A program made the position numbers and the translations under genes. Shown piece after piece: positions 8,918-18,898 of a stretch of 64,000 bases of DNA (the first letter of the stretch is position 1; each line of letters begins with the position of its first letter). A model generated the notes under the pieces. That model was not told the DNA's origin. It made no database searches and saw only the letters and a list, made by a program, of their open reading frames with translations. The DNA is from Bacillus sp. MRMR6 (GTDB lineage: Bacteria > Bacillota > Bacilli > Bacillales > Cytobacillaceae). The stretch covers positions 33,800 through 97,799 of the forward strand of contig NZ_MSLS01000017.1 of the NCBI RefSeq assembly GCF_001940785.1, read 5' to 3'.

Positions 8918-8929
8918 TGGTATATACCA
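8918..8929. promoter_or_regulatory. FrlR-type operator 3, upstream of frlR
   Basis: Third copy of TGGTATATACCA, 89 bp before the frlR start. Toward frlR a TTTACA ... TATATC promoter (16-bp spacer) lies downstream of the operator, so it may act in autoregulation. On the plus strand TTGAAG immediately precedes it, the same geometry as operators 1 and 2, which points to a rightward promoter toward 9059. Confidence 0.6.
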
Positions 8930-8986
8930 TTTGGAGTAAAGCTATGGTCATTCTATCTAGAAATTAGGAAATAGAGAAGCACTATT

Positions 8987-9002
8987 TTAAAAGCGCTTAC
9001 AA
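8987..9002. promoter_or_regulatory. Candidate cre site (CcpA)
   Basis: TTAAAAGCGCTTACAA matches the cre consensus WTGNAANCGNWNNCAW at all but one fixed position (A for G at position 3). It lies between the frlR operator and a plus-strand ribosome site at 9046, where carbon catabolite control of a sugar operon would be expected. Not proven. Confidence 0.4.
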
Positions 9003-9058
9003 TTGTTTTGAAATAAAAACCGGCTCTGGGATGATGTTTATCGAAGGAGATTTGTATA

Positions 9059-9262
9059 ATGAGGTTCATTTTGTCAGCACTGAACTACCAAGGAATGCCT
9101 TTTGTGTTGTCAGAATTTTTGATTAACTATAGAATAATTCAAATCCAACCACTTGTCAATATATTATCTACTAAACAAAAATCTACAATATTAGTAAAAT
9201 TGACCCGACTAAGGATTTGTCATTTCACCTTGCCCCCTGTCAATGCTAGAATTCGCCTTTAG
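9059..9262 (+). pseudogene. Orphan start of a lost rightward gene (possible)
   Basis: A good AAGGAG ribosome site 8 nt before an ATG at 9059, then about 20 plausible codons (MRFILSALNYQG). Composition then becomes AT-rich and unlike protein. No family is recognised. Together with the cre-like site and operator 3 it looks like the surviving 5' end of a carbon-regulated operon, cut off before the GH2 gene. It may equally be a chance open frame of 67 codons. Confidence 0.25.
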
Positions 9263-9420
9263 TCTTATAAAAATATTGTCAATTTTTGTCTTGATATGGA
9301 AGAAAAGGGCTCCCAACAGTTTAGAAAACTGATGAAAGATCTTTTCTTAACTTTAAACGGATTGAAGGCTTATTACTTTTGACTTCACTGCAACAATTTC
9401 TAGTAGATGTAAAACTAAAA

Positions 9421-9461
9421 AAGAAGCTTCGCAAAAGTTTAGTTCTTTTGAGAAGCCTCTT
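9421..9461 (-). terminator. Terminator after the GH2 gene, groEL-tail type
   Basis: A 17-bp stem with two mismatches (AAGAAGCTTCGCAAAAG against CTTTTGAGAAGCCTCTT) around a 7-nt loop, ending in TTTTAG on the minus strand. The following 45 bp to about 9505 (ATGTTAGCATTTCATTCTCATC) resemble the sequence beside the attachment-like repeat at 22910-22945, so this may be a further, coreless member of that family. The rest of 9263-9420 shows nothing I can name. Confidence 0.65.
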
Positions 9462-9521
9462 TTAATTTACATGTTAGCATTTCATTCTCATCTTTATTTT
9501 TTTCAGCCAGAAAACAAAACT

Positions 9522-11744
9522 CTAGTTATTTACTTTCTTAATTTTATTTAAAGCCTTGTTAACCTCTATTACCATTGACATAGGGATGGATCCTCCTGAT
9601 TGTTTAATCAGTGCTTCAACAGTCATGGCATTCATTATTCTAGTCATGGCTTCAGACTGTTTTACATTTTTGGCAACATCTCCGCGCTTAGATTTTGCAT
9701 AAGCCATCATATCATCTAAGATTTTGGCTCCTTCGGTGTTCATACGTATATCCGCCATGACATCTTTAATAGAATAATATTCCTCTGGACAGTTCATTTC
9801 TGGGTCATCAAACCAATTTATCACTTCACGTCCTTTTAATTGATAATCCTTATTCGGTTCTGACACTTTGCGTATAGTCATCTCATCTGAGAAATTACCT
9901 GCTTTTACTTCAATTCTATGTTCGCCCTGAAGTTTCAGTTGGAATTTAAATATTTTATCACCACTTTGCTTTTCTACGAGCTCGCCGTTAATATATAGTC
10001 CAACTAAGCCAATATTGGAATATACCTTAATTTCAGTTTCTTCTTCGTGACGATCCACATAATTCCTGCCGCATAAATGTACAAAAGGTTCCTTACTCCA
10101 ATTTGCCTTATAAAGATAGAACGCATCCTTCCTATATCTTCGATCAAAAGTAACAAGCCCCTTCTGATTGATTCCATTCTCCCCTCCTTCATCACGACCA
10201 TCTGCAGCGAAATCAAACATATTCCATACATGTGTTGCCCATAGATATGGTCGGTCTCTGAACATATTTAACAAATGTTCATGATATACACACTGATATT
10301 GTTCTGTATAATCACCTTTCTCAGGCATTGCAGTTTGTAATTTAGGATTAGCATCGGCACCATATTCAGCTAAACCAATGATTGTATCAGGATATTTTTT
10401 ATGGAAGTCATCAAAGAAACGATCATTATCAGTTAGATTTCCTAAATACCAACCATAGTAGAGGTTATAGGACATGATATCAGGTAAGAATACTAAAGGT
10501 TCATCCGTTTCAAGCATAAAAACGTGAGCCATCGTTGTTGGTCTTGTATGGTCCAAACGATGAGCCAAATCATTTAATAGCTTATGATTTTCCATTAAGT
10601 CATCCGTTACGCCTGTAACGCTTATTTCATTAGATAATCCCCAACAAATGATCGAAGGATGATTAACATTCTGTACGATTAATTCTGTCAATTGGCTTAT
10701 TGTATTCTCTCTACCCTTTGGCAAATGCTCAGTAATATAAGGTATTTCAGCCCATACGAGCATCCCGTATTCATCACATAAATCATAAAAATACTGATCA
10801 TGCTGATAATGGGCTAGACGGATAGTATTTGCACCCATTTCCTTGATGATTTCCATATCCTCTACCATCATCTCTTTTGTAATGGCGTTTCCAACACCTT
10901 TTCGATCTTGGTGACGAGAAACTCCTCTAAGAGGATAAGGTCTGCCATTTAATATAAATCCTTTATCCTTATCAAAAGAAAATGTTTTACAGCCAAAACG
11001 GCTAGCAACTTGGTCCACTAATTTACCATTCTTTATAAGTGCTGCTTTTGCTTCATATAAATATGGATCTTCCACTCCATCCCAAAAACGAACTTCTGAA
11101 ATTTCAATAATACCAACAGCAACTCCATCTCTAACAGGTACTTCTAGACTTCCCACGCCCTCGATTGTATAAAGAACAGCTTCTGCTTCTCCGGTAATAA
11201 CTGTTTTTAAATTTACAACTGCAGTTTTTTCATTTATCTCAGAAGTAATTTGCAGACCACTTCCTCCATAATAATCCATGTCAAAGTGACTAGCAGACAC
11301 GATTACCATATATACATCACGATATATCCCACCATAGAAGGTGAAATCAGCTTTCTGAGGATACACCCGATCATTAGGAGCATTATCAACAGAAACGACC
11401 AATTCATTATCTTCTTTTAATGCTTCCGTTATGTTTACTCTAAAAGTAGAGTAGCCTCCATCATGTGTAGATCGTTTAATATTATTCACCCATACTTCTG
11501 CTGTTGAGTTTGCACCTCGAAATTCCAAATATACTTGGTCACCAGAATGTATTTCTGGCTTTTTAAACGTCTTCCCATACCAACAGGTCCCCCTGTAATA
11601 ATCATTTCCTCCATCTTGTCCATCAATTGCATTCCATGTGTGAGGAATATTTACTTTCTCACCTGGTACCGTAAATACTTTCTCTAATCCCACATTTTCT
11701 TTTACAAATTTCCAGTCCTCGTTCATTAATATTGTTGTTCGCAT
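9522..11744 (-). CDS. Glycoside hydrolase family 2 (beta-galactosidase/beta-glucuronidase type)
   Basis: About 740 residues, no signal peptide, so intracellular. It has an N-terminal GH2 sugar-binding sandwich (IPHTWNAIDGQDGGNDYYRG), an immunoglobulin-like domain, then the TIM barrel. The acid/base is Glu in WGLSNEIS near residue 374 and the nucleophile is Glu in GLAEYGAD near 461. A beta-sandwich and helical tail follow. Two adjacent ATGs exist; the second (11744) is 7 nt from AGGAGG and is preferred. It stands alone, 360 bp from the symporter. The substrate (galactoside, glucuronide or other) cannot be decided. Confidence 0.85.
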   Translation of the reverse strand: MRTTILMNEDWKFVKENVGLEKVFTVPGEKVNIPHTWNAIDGQDGGNDYYRGTCWYGKTFKKPEIHSGDQVYLEFRGANSTAEVWVNNIKRSTHDGGYSTFRVNITEALKEDNELVVSVDNAPNDRVYPQKADFTFYGGIYRDVYMVIVSASHFDMDYYGGSGLQITSEINEKTAVVNLKTVITGEAEAVLYTIEGVGSLEVPVRDGVAVGIIEISEVRFWDGVEDPYLYEAKAALIKNGKLVDQVASRFGCKTFSFDKDKGFILNGRPYPLRGVSRHQDRKGVGNAITKEMMVEDMEIIKEMGANTIRLAHYQHDQYFYDLCDEYGMLVWAEIPYITEHLPKGRENTISQLTELIVQNVNHPSIICWGLSNEISVTGVTDDLMENHKLLNDLAHRLDHTRPTTMAHVFMLETDEPLVFLPDIMSYNLYYGWYLGNLTDNDRFFDDFHKKYPDTIIGLAEYGADANPKLQTAMPEKGDYTEQYQCVYHEHLLNMFRDRPYLWATHVWNMFDFAADGRDEGGENGINQKGLVTFDRRYRKDAFYLYKANWSKEPFVHLCGRNYVDRHEEETEIKVYSNIGLVGLYINGELVEKQSGDKIFKFQLKLQGEHRIEVKAGNFSDEMTIRKVSEPNKDYQLKGREVINWFDDPEMNCPEEYYSIKDVMADIRMNTEGAKILDDMMAYAKSKRGDVAKNVKQSEAMTRIMNAMTVEALIKQSGGSIPMSMVIEVNKALNKIKKVNN

Positions 11745-12036
11745 CATGACTCCTCCTATAAATCTACTACTTCACAACTACTACTATTGCATCATTAATT
11801 CTATTTCTTTTGCCTAGAATCAATGGAAATCCAACCTAACCCAATGTTAACTCTTACTTCAAACTATTTAATTAAACCTCCTAGTATTTATCCGCTTTCA
11901 TTTATTTAAATCGTATCATTCCTTCACTTTTCGATATGGTAATTTGGTATTGTTTTTTGTAGATGAAAGTCAATTTCTATTCAATTTCAGTACTACTATA
12001 TTCTTTTAGTTAACCCACTTAATGAACCTATCATAT

Positions 12037-12087
12037 AAAAAAGAAGCTTCCCACAAGTTCAATGGACTTGTGGGAAGCTTCTTTTTT
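12037..12087. terminator. Bidirectional terminator downstream of the symporter
   Basis: Perfect 22-bp stem with a 7-nt loop (centre GAAGCTTCCCACAAGT / ACTTGTGGGAAGCTTC) and A/T runs on both sides. It terminates the leftward symporter gene ending at 12109. The remaining part of the 11748-12036 gap is AT-rich and shows no gene. Confidence 0.85.
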
Positions 12088-12108
12088 TAGCATTATCTTA
12101 GCGTTTCA

Positions 12109-13632
12109 CTAAATATGTGAACGCTCCCTTACAGCTGTAATCACTTTACGGGTCGAATCACTGATATTCTCTTTAAAATATGGTTCATACGCCTCAATTG
12201 GTGGTTTCTTAGTAGTGTAAACAGCAATTAGAACTCCGATTAAAGAGATTACACCCGCGACTAAGAACGGATTTGCAGCACCCATTGCTTTTGCAATAAT
12301 ATAGGTGACAGAACCAATAATAATTCCTGCATATCCACCTGCAGCATTCATTCTCTTCCAGTACAATCCTAAGAATACAGCTAAGAAAAAGGCTGCTCCA
12401 AAACCACCGTACACATATACAAATCCCATTGCCAAAAACCACGGCGGCTTAATGGCACTTATTACTGCAATCAGTCCCATGACCAAAATGATCATTCTTA
12501 GACGTTTGTTAAATGTCTTGTCGTCCACTTTTGTATTTTTAGCAAGGCCTAAATAAACATCATAATAGAGTGTTGTACCCGCCGTGAGCAGCATTGAATT
12601 TGCGGTTGAAACAGCTGCACCACAAAGAGCAACAAGTGTCATCGCTCCAACAAAAGGATGTGCATAATCCTGAATAATTAATGGAACGATGTAATCCGTC
12701 GTTTTTCCTTCAGGGATACTAGGTAATAACGCTTTTGCACCAAGCCCCATGATAATTAACGGACCCATAATGAATATTAATACACCAATCGTACTCATTA
12801 CTTGTAAAATAGCTACTTTTGTATTTTTAGGGGCCAACATCCTGCCTACCCAATGCGGCGATGCTGGAGAACCTAATGAATTAGAAATAAAAATTGAAAT
12901 AAGCGCACTTAAGCCAAAAGTTCCGAGTGGTGAAAGAAGGATCCCCGGCTCTAGCGGCTCTCCCCCTACATAGGTCGGAGCAGTCGTAGTAGCTAACTTA
13001 TCTAAAATATTATCCATTCCCCCTGTTGCTACCAATACAGCCGCACTACCTAGGATCATCCCAATGACAATAAGTACTGTGTTAAGTGTATCTGTGGCTG
13101 CAACGGACCAGAAACCGCCAATACTTGTAAAAATTAAAAATACTAAAAATGCAAAAATAGCAATTTTATAATCAATTCCTGTGATGGAAGCAAATACAAT
13201 TCCAAAGCCGTTAACCTGAATATGAACAAGTAGGAAGTAACCAATTGTCATTAAAATCCCAACAATCATTCGTAACGGACTGTTTTTCTTATGTGGCTCA
13301 TACCTAAGGTGGATATACTCAGGAAAGGTCCTAACTGGAGTTTCAGGTCTCCTGATTTTGTAAGCAACAAGTGGAATTAACGCACCACCTAAACACCAGC
13401 CTGCAACCCATCCAATAATCGCAGCCACTCCTGAACTATATAAATAACCAGGTACTCCTAGAACAGAAGCTACACTTACCCATGTGGCAGTAGTTGTACC
13501 AATACCGATTAACAAGCCCATTCTATGCCCGCCTGTTGTAAAATCAGAGATGGATTCGGTATTTTTCAAACTCTTTAAACTTGACCATACAATGAATAAT
13601 AAATAAAAAATTAGCACAATTACGTACATCAT
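12109..13632 (-). CDS. Sodium:solute symporter (SSS family)
   Basis: A 507-residue membrane protein with about 13 TM segments, LeuT fold of the SSS family. Family features include TTATWVSVASVLGVPGYLY near residue 52, the GGFWSVAATDTLNTV segment near 168 and ALCGAAVSTANSML near 337. It drives uptake of a small solute with sodium. A 44-residue membrane protein is encoded 24 bp upstream, as often found with this subfamily. The substrate is unknown; neighbours handle carbohydrates, but SSS members of this length also take up amino acids and organic acids. Confidence 0.82.
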   Translation of the reverse strand: MMYVIVLIFYLLFIVWSSLKSLKNTESISDFTTGGHRMGLLIGIGTTTATWVSVASVLGVPGYLYSSGVAAIIGWVAGWCLGGALIPLVAYKIRRPETPVRTFPEYIHLRYEPHKKNSPLRMIVGILMTIGYFLLVHIQVNGFGIVFASITGIDYKIAIFAFLVFLIFTSIGGFWSVAATDTLNTVLIVIGMILGSAAVLVATGGMDNILDKLATTTAPTYVGGEPLEPGILLSPLGTFGLSALISIFISNSLGSPASPHWVGRMLAPKNTKVAILQVMSTIGVLIFIMGPLIIMGLGAKALLPSIPEGKTTDYIVPLIIQDYAHPFVGAMTLVALCGAAVSTANSMLLTAGTTLYYDVYLGLAKNTKVDDKTFNKRLRMIILVMGLIAVISAIKPPWFLAMGFVYVYGGFGAAFFLAVFLGLYWKRMNAAGGYAGIIIGSVTYIIAKAMGAANPFLVAGVISLIGVLIAVYTTKKPPIEAYEPYFKENISDSTRKVITAVRERSHI

Positions 13633-13656
13633 GTTGTTTTAGCCTCTCTTTATATC

Positions 13657-13791
13657 TTATTTATACCTAAAAATCTTTCCTGTAGCACCCCAACGTTTGA
13701 CACCTGATTTTTCAATTTTATAGCAAAGGTAAGTACCTAAAAGAAACGAAAAAAACATCATGCCAACCCAAATCATCATCGCAATAAACAC
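13657..13791 (-). CDS. Symporter small accessory membrane protein, 44 aa
   Basis: Starts with GTG at 13791 after a G-rich ribosome site and reads VFIAMMIWVGMMFFSF..., one TM helix of about 22 residues, then a basic tail ending GKIFRYK. It lies immediately before the SSS gene, in the same direction with a 24-bp gap. Tiny one-helix proteins beside SSS carriers are a known, poorly studied group. A second unrelated-looking example is at 49322-49417. The start codon is uncertain because internal ATGs exist at codons 5 and 6. Confidence 0.6.
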   Translation of the reverse strand: MFIAMMIWVGMMFFSFLLGTYLCYKIEKSGVKRWGATGKIFRYK

Positions 13792-13987
13792 CCAACCCCC
13801 CCCTTTTCATTAAACTAAATAGCCCTAATTTCAAAAAAAACTAAGGCCTATACACAGTATTTTCAAAATATAAAATCTATTCTAGCATATCAGGTAAGTT
13901 CGTCAATACTTAATTGTACAATAGCCGAGATGTTTACTAGGAATAAGGAACATTGCTAATTAGAAGCAAAAACACTTTCCAAGGAAT

Positions 13988-14034
13988 GCAAAAAGGCCTC
14001 CCACTAGATTTAATAATCCCAGGAAGACCTTTTG
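13988..14034 (-). terminator. Weak terminator after the histidine phosphatase gene
   Basis: AAAAAGGCCTCCCACT facing GGAAGACCTTTTG gives an imperfect hairpin flanked by A and T runs, about 115 bp past the phosphatase stop. The rest of 13792-14150 shows no gene. Confidence 0.4.
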
Positions 14035-14150
14035 AAAGAAGAATTTTTTGGATGATTGTAAAAGAAAAGGCATATACAAATGACTAATGATATGCCCTGT
14101 TTTATTAAAGCATGTCGCCCTTGAGATGGTATTTCAAGAATTTGTTCCCT

Positions 14151-14801
14151 TTATTGATTATAAGAAATTACTTTGTATTTTTCTTCCGTGTACTCGATAT
14201 GAGTAATACTAGAGTTCCTAATTTCTATTGGATCAATTGGTTCTTCAGCAAATTTATGGAGTAGATGCATAATCACGACACCGTGACTAACAAGCAGTAT
14301 ATTTTCATCTTCTTTTTTTCTTTCAGCCATAATGATCTCCAAGCCTTTTTCAACACGCTCTGAGAACGCTGCAAACGTTTCTGCATCTTGCAGTGGGTCT
14401 GCCTTATGCAACGAATCCACTACTTTTTCAATCGGTTGGTTGCGCATCATTTCCACATTATCTGAATAACCATTTTCCTTAGCGATCTTACTCCATGCAA
14501 CCTCATTGTACTCCCCTTCGAAGCTGCCAAAAAATAATTCTCTAAATTCTTTAAGCTTTCGTATAGCCAGTTGATCGCTATGCTTGTTTTGTCCAATTAG
14601 AATTTCTGCAGTTTCAACCGTTCTTCCTAAATCACTAGTATACACACGTTCAAAGGAGGTATTAGCCAGCTTTTTCCCCGTCTCAATAGCTACTGTTTTA
14701 CCTGCTTCTGTTAAAGGACTATCTGCCCAACCTTGCATTTTTTGATAATGATTCAAATAGGTCTCACCGTGTCTAATGAGATATAATTTTACTTTTCCCA
14801 T
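14151..14801 (-). CDS. Histidine phosphatase family protein (phosphoglycerate mutase-like)
   Basis: About 216 residues. LYLIRHGET near the N-terminus holds the phosphorylated His, followed by GWADSPLTEAG, the Arg in TSDLGRTVETA, EFRELFFGSFEGE with the acid Glu, and the second catalytic His in LLVSHGVVIMHLL. An upstream Met (14831) has no ribosome site; the ATG at 14801 sits just after GGTGGGG and begins right at the conserved strand. Likely a cytoplasmic small-molecule or sugar-phosphate phosphatase. Its specificity is unknown; the next gene upstream encodes a phosphoglycosidase. Confidence 0.82.
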   Translation of the reverse strand: MGKVKLYLIRHGETYLNHYQKMQGWADSPLTEAGKTVAIETGKKLANTSFERVYTSDLGRTVETAEILIGQNKHSDQLAIRKLKEFRELFFGSFEGEYNEVAWSKIAKENGYSDNVEMMRNQPIEKVVDSLHKADPLQDAETFAAFSERVEKGLEIIMAERKKEDENILLVSHGVVIMHLLHKFAEEPIDPIEIRNSSITHIEYTEEKYKVISYNQ

Positions 14802-14874
14802 AACCCCACCTACTTCCATCATCCATTTCAAAGCTAACTCACTGTAGCCTCACTATTTTCCAATATTCATTAAA

Positions 14875-14910
14875 ACAGTGCTCCAACCCATCCAAGGATC
14901 GGAACACTGT
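14875..14910 (-). terminator. Terminator after the GH1 gene
   Basis: ACAGTGCTCC pairs with GGAACACTGT, and TTTTAA follows on the minus strand. It lies 19 bp beyond the stop of the 6-phospho-beta-glucosidase. Confidence 0.7.
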
Positions 14911-14928
14911 CTATTTGAAATTTGAAAA

Positions 14929-16455
<1,527 letters not shown>

Positions 16456-17229
16456 TCATTTAGACCAGTTTCGGGATGAATATTGCTCTTGATACCGATA
16501 AACTAACACATCAAACAGGCGTAATAACGTATATGCACTAACTGCACTGTTTTCTATTTTTCCACATTGTAATAATTCATCAAACACTTCTTGCTGTTTT
16601 AGGGCGTCCGAAAAGGTAATAAGTAATTTCTTCCCCTTGGCCATTTCAATTTTATCAATGATGGCTAACTCTTCCATTAAGATGTTTCCCTGAATAGAAA
16701 TCGTGATGATCATATCTTCTTCCGTTAATAGAGATAAAGCGTCGACTTGTTTAAAAAGATTTGTACTGCATTCACAAAACTTTCCTAAAAGCAGTAACCT
16801 CTTTTGAAGCTCCAACGCTTGAATTTGATTTTTTTCAAAACCAAGAATTACGATTTTTTTAGATTCGTAAATACTGGAAGCGACCCGTTCCAACTGTTCC
16901 GTCTTAATATTTGCTATCATCTCTATATTTTCTTTTAATTTCTTTTCTAACATGTCTGGGCTCAATAACTTTTCATATTCATCACCTGAATAGGCACCAA
17001 CCTGCATAGCAGCACTACTTCTTAGGTGCGAAAAATTCCTGAATCCTAATCTTTTACAGAAGCGATTGATTGTAGAAGGTGCAACATTACACGCTTCTGC
17101 TGCTGTTTCTAGAGAAAATCTCTCAATTTTATCGATATGCTCAAGTAAGCTTTTGGCAATGGAATAATTAATGTCCTTATCAAGGGAATTATTTATGTAT
17201 GCTAACAGGGTATAGATCAATTGCTCCAT
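16456..17229 (-). CDS. RpiR family regulator (HTH + SIS), beta-glucoside unit
   Basis: About 257 residues from the ATG at 17229, 5 nt after GAGGTGG; an upstream in-frame Met at 17277 lacks a site. The N-terminal RpiR helix-turn-helix includes AAEACNVAPSTINRFCKRLGF. The C-terminal SIS domain (about 125-240) has IVILGFEKNQ and ITISIQGN loops for a phosphosugar. It ends 75 bp before the 6-phospho-beta-glucosidase on the same strand, so it probably controls that gene in response to a sugar phosphate. Confidence 0.82.
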   Translation of the reverse strand: MEQLIYTLLAYINNSLDKDINYSIAKSLLEHIDKIERFSLETAAEACNVAPSTINRFCKRLGFRNFSHLRSSAAMQVGAYSGDEYEKLLSPDMLEKKLKENIEMIANIKTEQLERVASSIYESKKIVILGFEKNQIQALELQKRLLLLGKFCECSTNLFKQVDALSLLTEEDMIITISIQGNILMEELAIIDKIEMAKGKKLLITFSDALKQQEVFDELLQCGKIENSAVSAYTLLRLFDVLVYRYQEQYSSRNWSK

Positions 17230-17352
17230 ATTTGCCACCTCAGAAAAAATACTATCACTTTTCCTTATGAACCACAATTGTATTCAATGGCAGCCATTTT
17301 AATTTTCATCAATGGTCGAGGGGCTTCCCTTCATTTTTACTAGCCACCCCTT

Positions 17353-17696
17353 TCGACAATTCTCTTCACACTTAGGATCATTAAATACAGGTGTAACAGC
17401 ATGTAAGGCTTTTCTAATCAATCGTTTAGTTAACACCAATTTACCTAATTAATCGTTTAATTAATTACCGTCTAAGCCCTTTTAACAACAGAGCTTTCCT
17501 TGCTTTCAGGTAAATTAATTGTCGTATAGACGTTGTGATTTATAGGAATTATCTTCAAAACTGACAATAAAAACTAACAAACTACCTATTCTTACAATTG
17601 CAAACAGGTTTTTCTACCAACTAATCGTTTAATTAAAAGGACAGTAAATCCTTTCAAACCAAGAGTTACCCTGTATTCTTGAAAGATTTATGTCGA
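17353..17696. repeat. MITE-like element, copy 1 (344 bp)
   Basis: Bounded by TCGACAATTCTCTT on the left and an inverted AAGATTTATGTCGA on the right. Inside are AT-rich near-palindromes built on TTAATCGTTTAATTAA. The order of internal motifs and the length match copy 2 (19794-20138, 345 bp), and both ends match the short copy 3 (41699-41872). It has no open frame. It occupies most of the gap between the RpiR gene and the phage remnant. Confidence 0.6.
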
Positions 17697-17737
17697 AAAA
17701 TATAAGTGCGAAAAAAATCTATCAAACTGGTTCTCTA

Positions 17738-17995
17738 TCAATCTTCCCCTGCAGTCATATCAATTTCATATATACGTGGGATATAGCGGCCACCCGATGA
17801 ATTATTGAATAAATCACTAATCTTTGGCGGATTCGGCGAATGTGCCACAAATTCCAATAGATTCTCATGTGCTCTTTCAAAGGAATATTTTCGCAAGACC
17901 ACATGCCAGGAATCCAGCTTATATTGATCAAACTGAAACTTTTCATAATAGGCTTCGATAAGTACCATCAACGTATAAATCTCTTTCTTATTCAT
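17738..17995 (-). CDS. Phage helicase loader/inhibitor-like protein (G39P type)
   Basis: 85 residues; LIEAYYEKFQFDQYKLDSWH, a YSFERAHENLLEFVAHSP segment and PKISDLF give the helical pattern of the SPP1 G39P family, which delivers or inhibits replicative helicase loading in phages. The start overlaps the end of the upstream replisome organiser remnant by 8 nt, the usual coupling in phage replication operons. No helicase gene follows, so it is a prophage leftover and its function is doubtful. Confidence 0.65.
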   Translation of the reverse strand: MNKKEIYTLMVLIEAYYEKFQFDQYKLDSWHVVLRKYSFERAHENLLEFVAHSPNPPKISDLFNNSSGGRYIPRIYEIDMTAGED

Positions 17996-18251
17996 CTAAG
18001 TCAAAATCATCCTCAGACATTCTCTTCTTACCTTCCTGCTGATTGAGATACGATTCAAATTTTGACCCAAACAACGTCTCCGGCCGCAGGAACTTATTCC
18101 AATCAGGGTCGCCCAGCCATTCAGCTGATTTCAAATCGACGACCCTATGAAAATGAATTTGCTGCAACACCACTGCCTCATTTAAATCAAGCTTAACTGC
18201 AAAACTCGGAATAATCATGATTGGACTTTCATTGATTAGTAACCTACTCAT
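17988..18251 (-). CDS. Phage replisome organiser remnant with internal deletion
   Basis: 87 residues from the ATG at 18251, with AAGGAGAG upstream; the open frame runs on to 18518 but that part is low-complexity. The N-terminus MSRLLINESPIMIIPSFAVK...LNEAVVLQQIHFH is the start of phage replisome organisers (DnaD-like winged helix). It then jumps directly to DWNKFLRPETLFGSKFESYLNQ, the conserved C-terminal motif of the same family. About two thirds of the usual protein, including the rest of the winged helix, is missing with the frame kept. Probably non-functional. Confidence 0.65.
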   Translation of the reverse strand: MSRLLINESPIMIIPSFAVKLDLNEAVVLQQIHFHRVVDLKSAEWLGDPDWNKFLRPETLFGSKFESYLNQQEGKKRMSEDDFDLDE

Positions 18252-18763
18252 CTGAATCTCTCCTTTATAGAATCTTTTTGTAAGGAACATTGATACCGTC
18301 CCGTCGTAAGACGCGAACAGCCCGCCGAATGGATTAAGTCCCTTCAACAGATATATATATATATAAAGAAGTAAAAAGGTTAGGTTGGAAGAAAATATTT
18401 TTTGCTTAGGGAATTTGATAGTGGAAGAGTAAACTATACTCTGAAGTATTCTTTGAAGTAATCTAATGAAGAAATCTCTGGTACTGCTTGGGTCAATAGG
18501 AGTATTTCTACATGTCATTCTGAATCGAACTAAATGTCAGGATGATAGATTCGGGTTGGTCATTTTTTGCTGATGCAAGATCCAAAATGCCCTGCTAGTA
18601 TTCCTAAACGGCATTGCTAATTTTGATATTCATTTAATTTGTATACTAAAGCAAAAAAAAACTCCCTAATGATAAGGAAGTGGCTTTAGCTATTGATATG
18701 GATTTTCTACATTTAGTACTTCTCAGTATGGGGAAAAATAACGGCTTAAAAGCCTTATCATGC

Positions 18764-18840
18764 GGCCCCTATGGTGAGATTGAAAAATCTTTAACGTGGA
18801 TTTATTGTTATTCTTTGGATTGCGTTGGCAAAATGTTCTC
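18764..18840. repeat. groEL-tail attachment-like repeat D (degenerate)
   Basis: TTATCATGCGGCCCCTATGGTGAG corresponds to the groEL end plus arm found at 40104 and 21293, followed by AAAAATCTTTAAC and GATTGCGTTGGCAAAATGTTC, decayed forms of the arm motifs. It is the leftmost recognisable copy. The rest of 18252-18898 holds a TA dinucleotide run near 18345-18365, a short hairpin near 18660-18680 and no gene. Confidence 0.55.
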
Positions 18841-18898
18841 AGATAAAAAATGATGTAGGGGTGTCATCTTAGAACTGCCAACTCTACTGTATATTTTA

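Noticed and set aside
9522..13632. GH2 gene and symporter as one operon
   Set aside because: A strong bidirectional terminator at 12037-12087 and a 360-bp gap separate them.
18252..18518. N-terminal extension of the replisome organiser frame
   Set aside because: Low-complexity, runs through a TA dinucleotide tract; the internal ATG at 18251 has the ribosome site and the family N-terminus.
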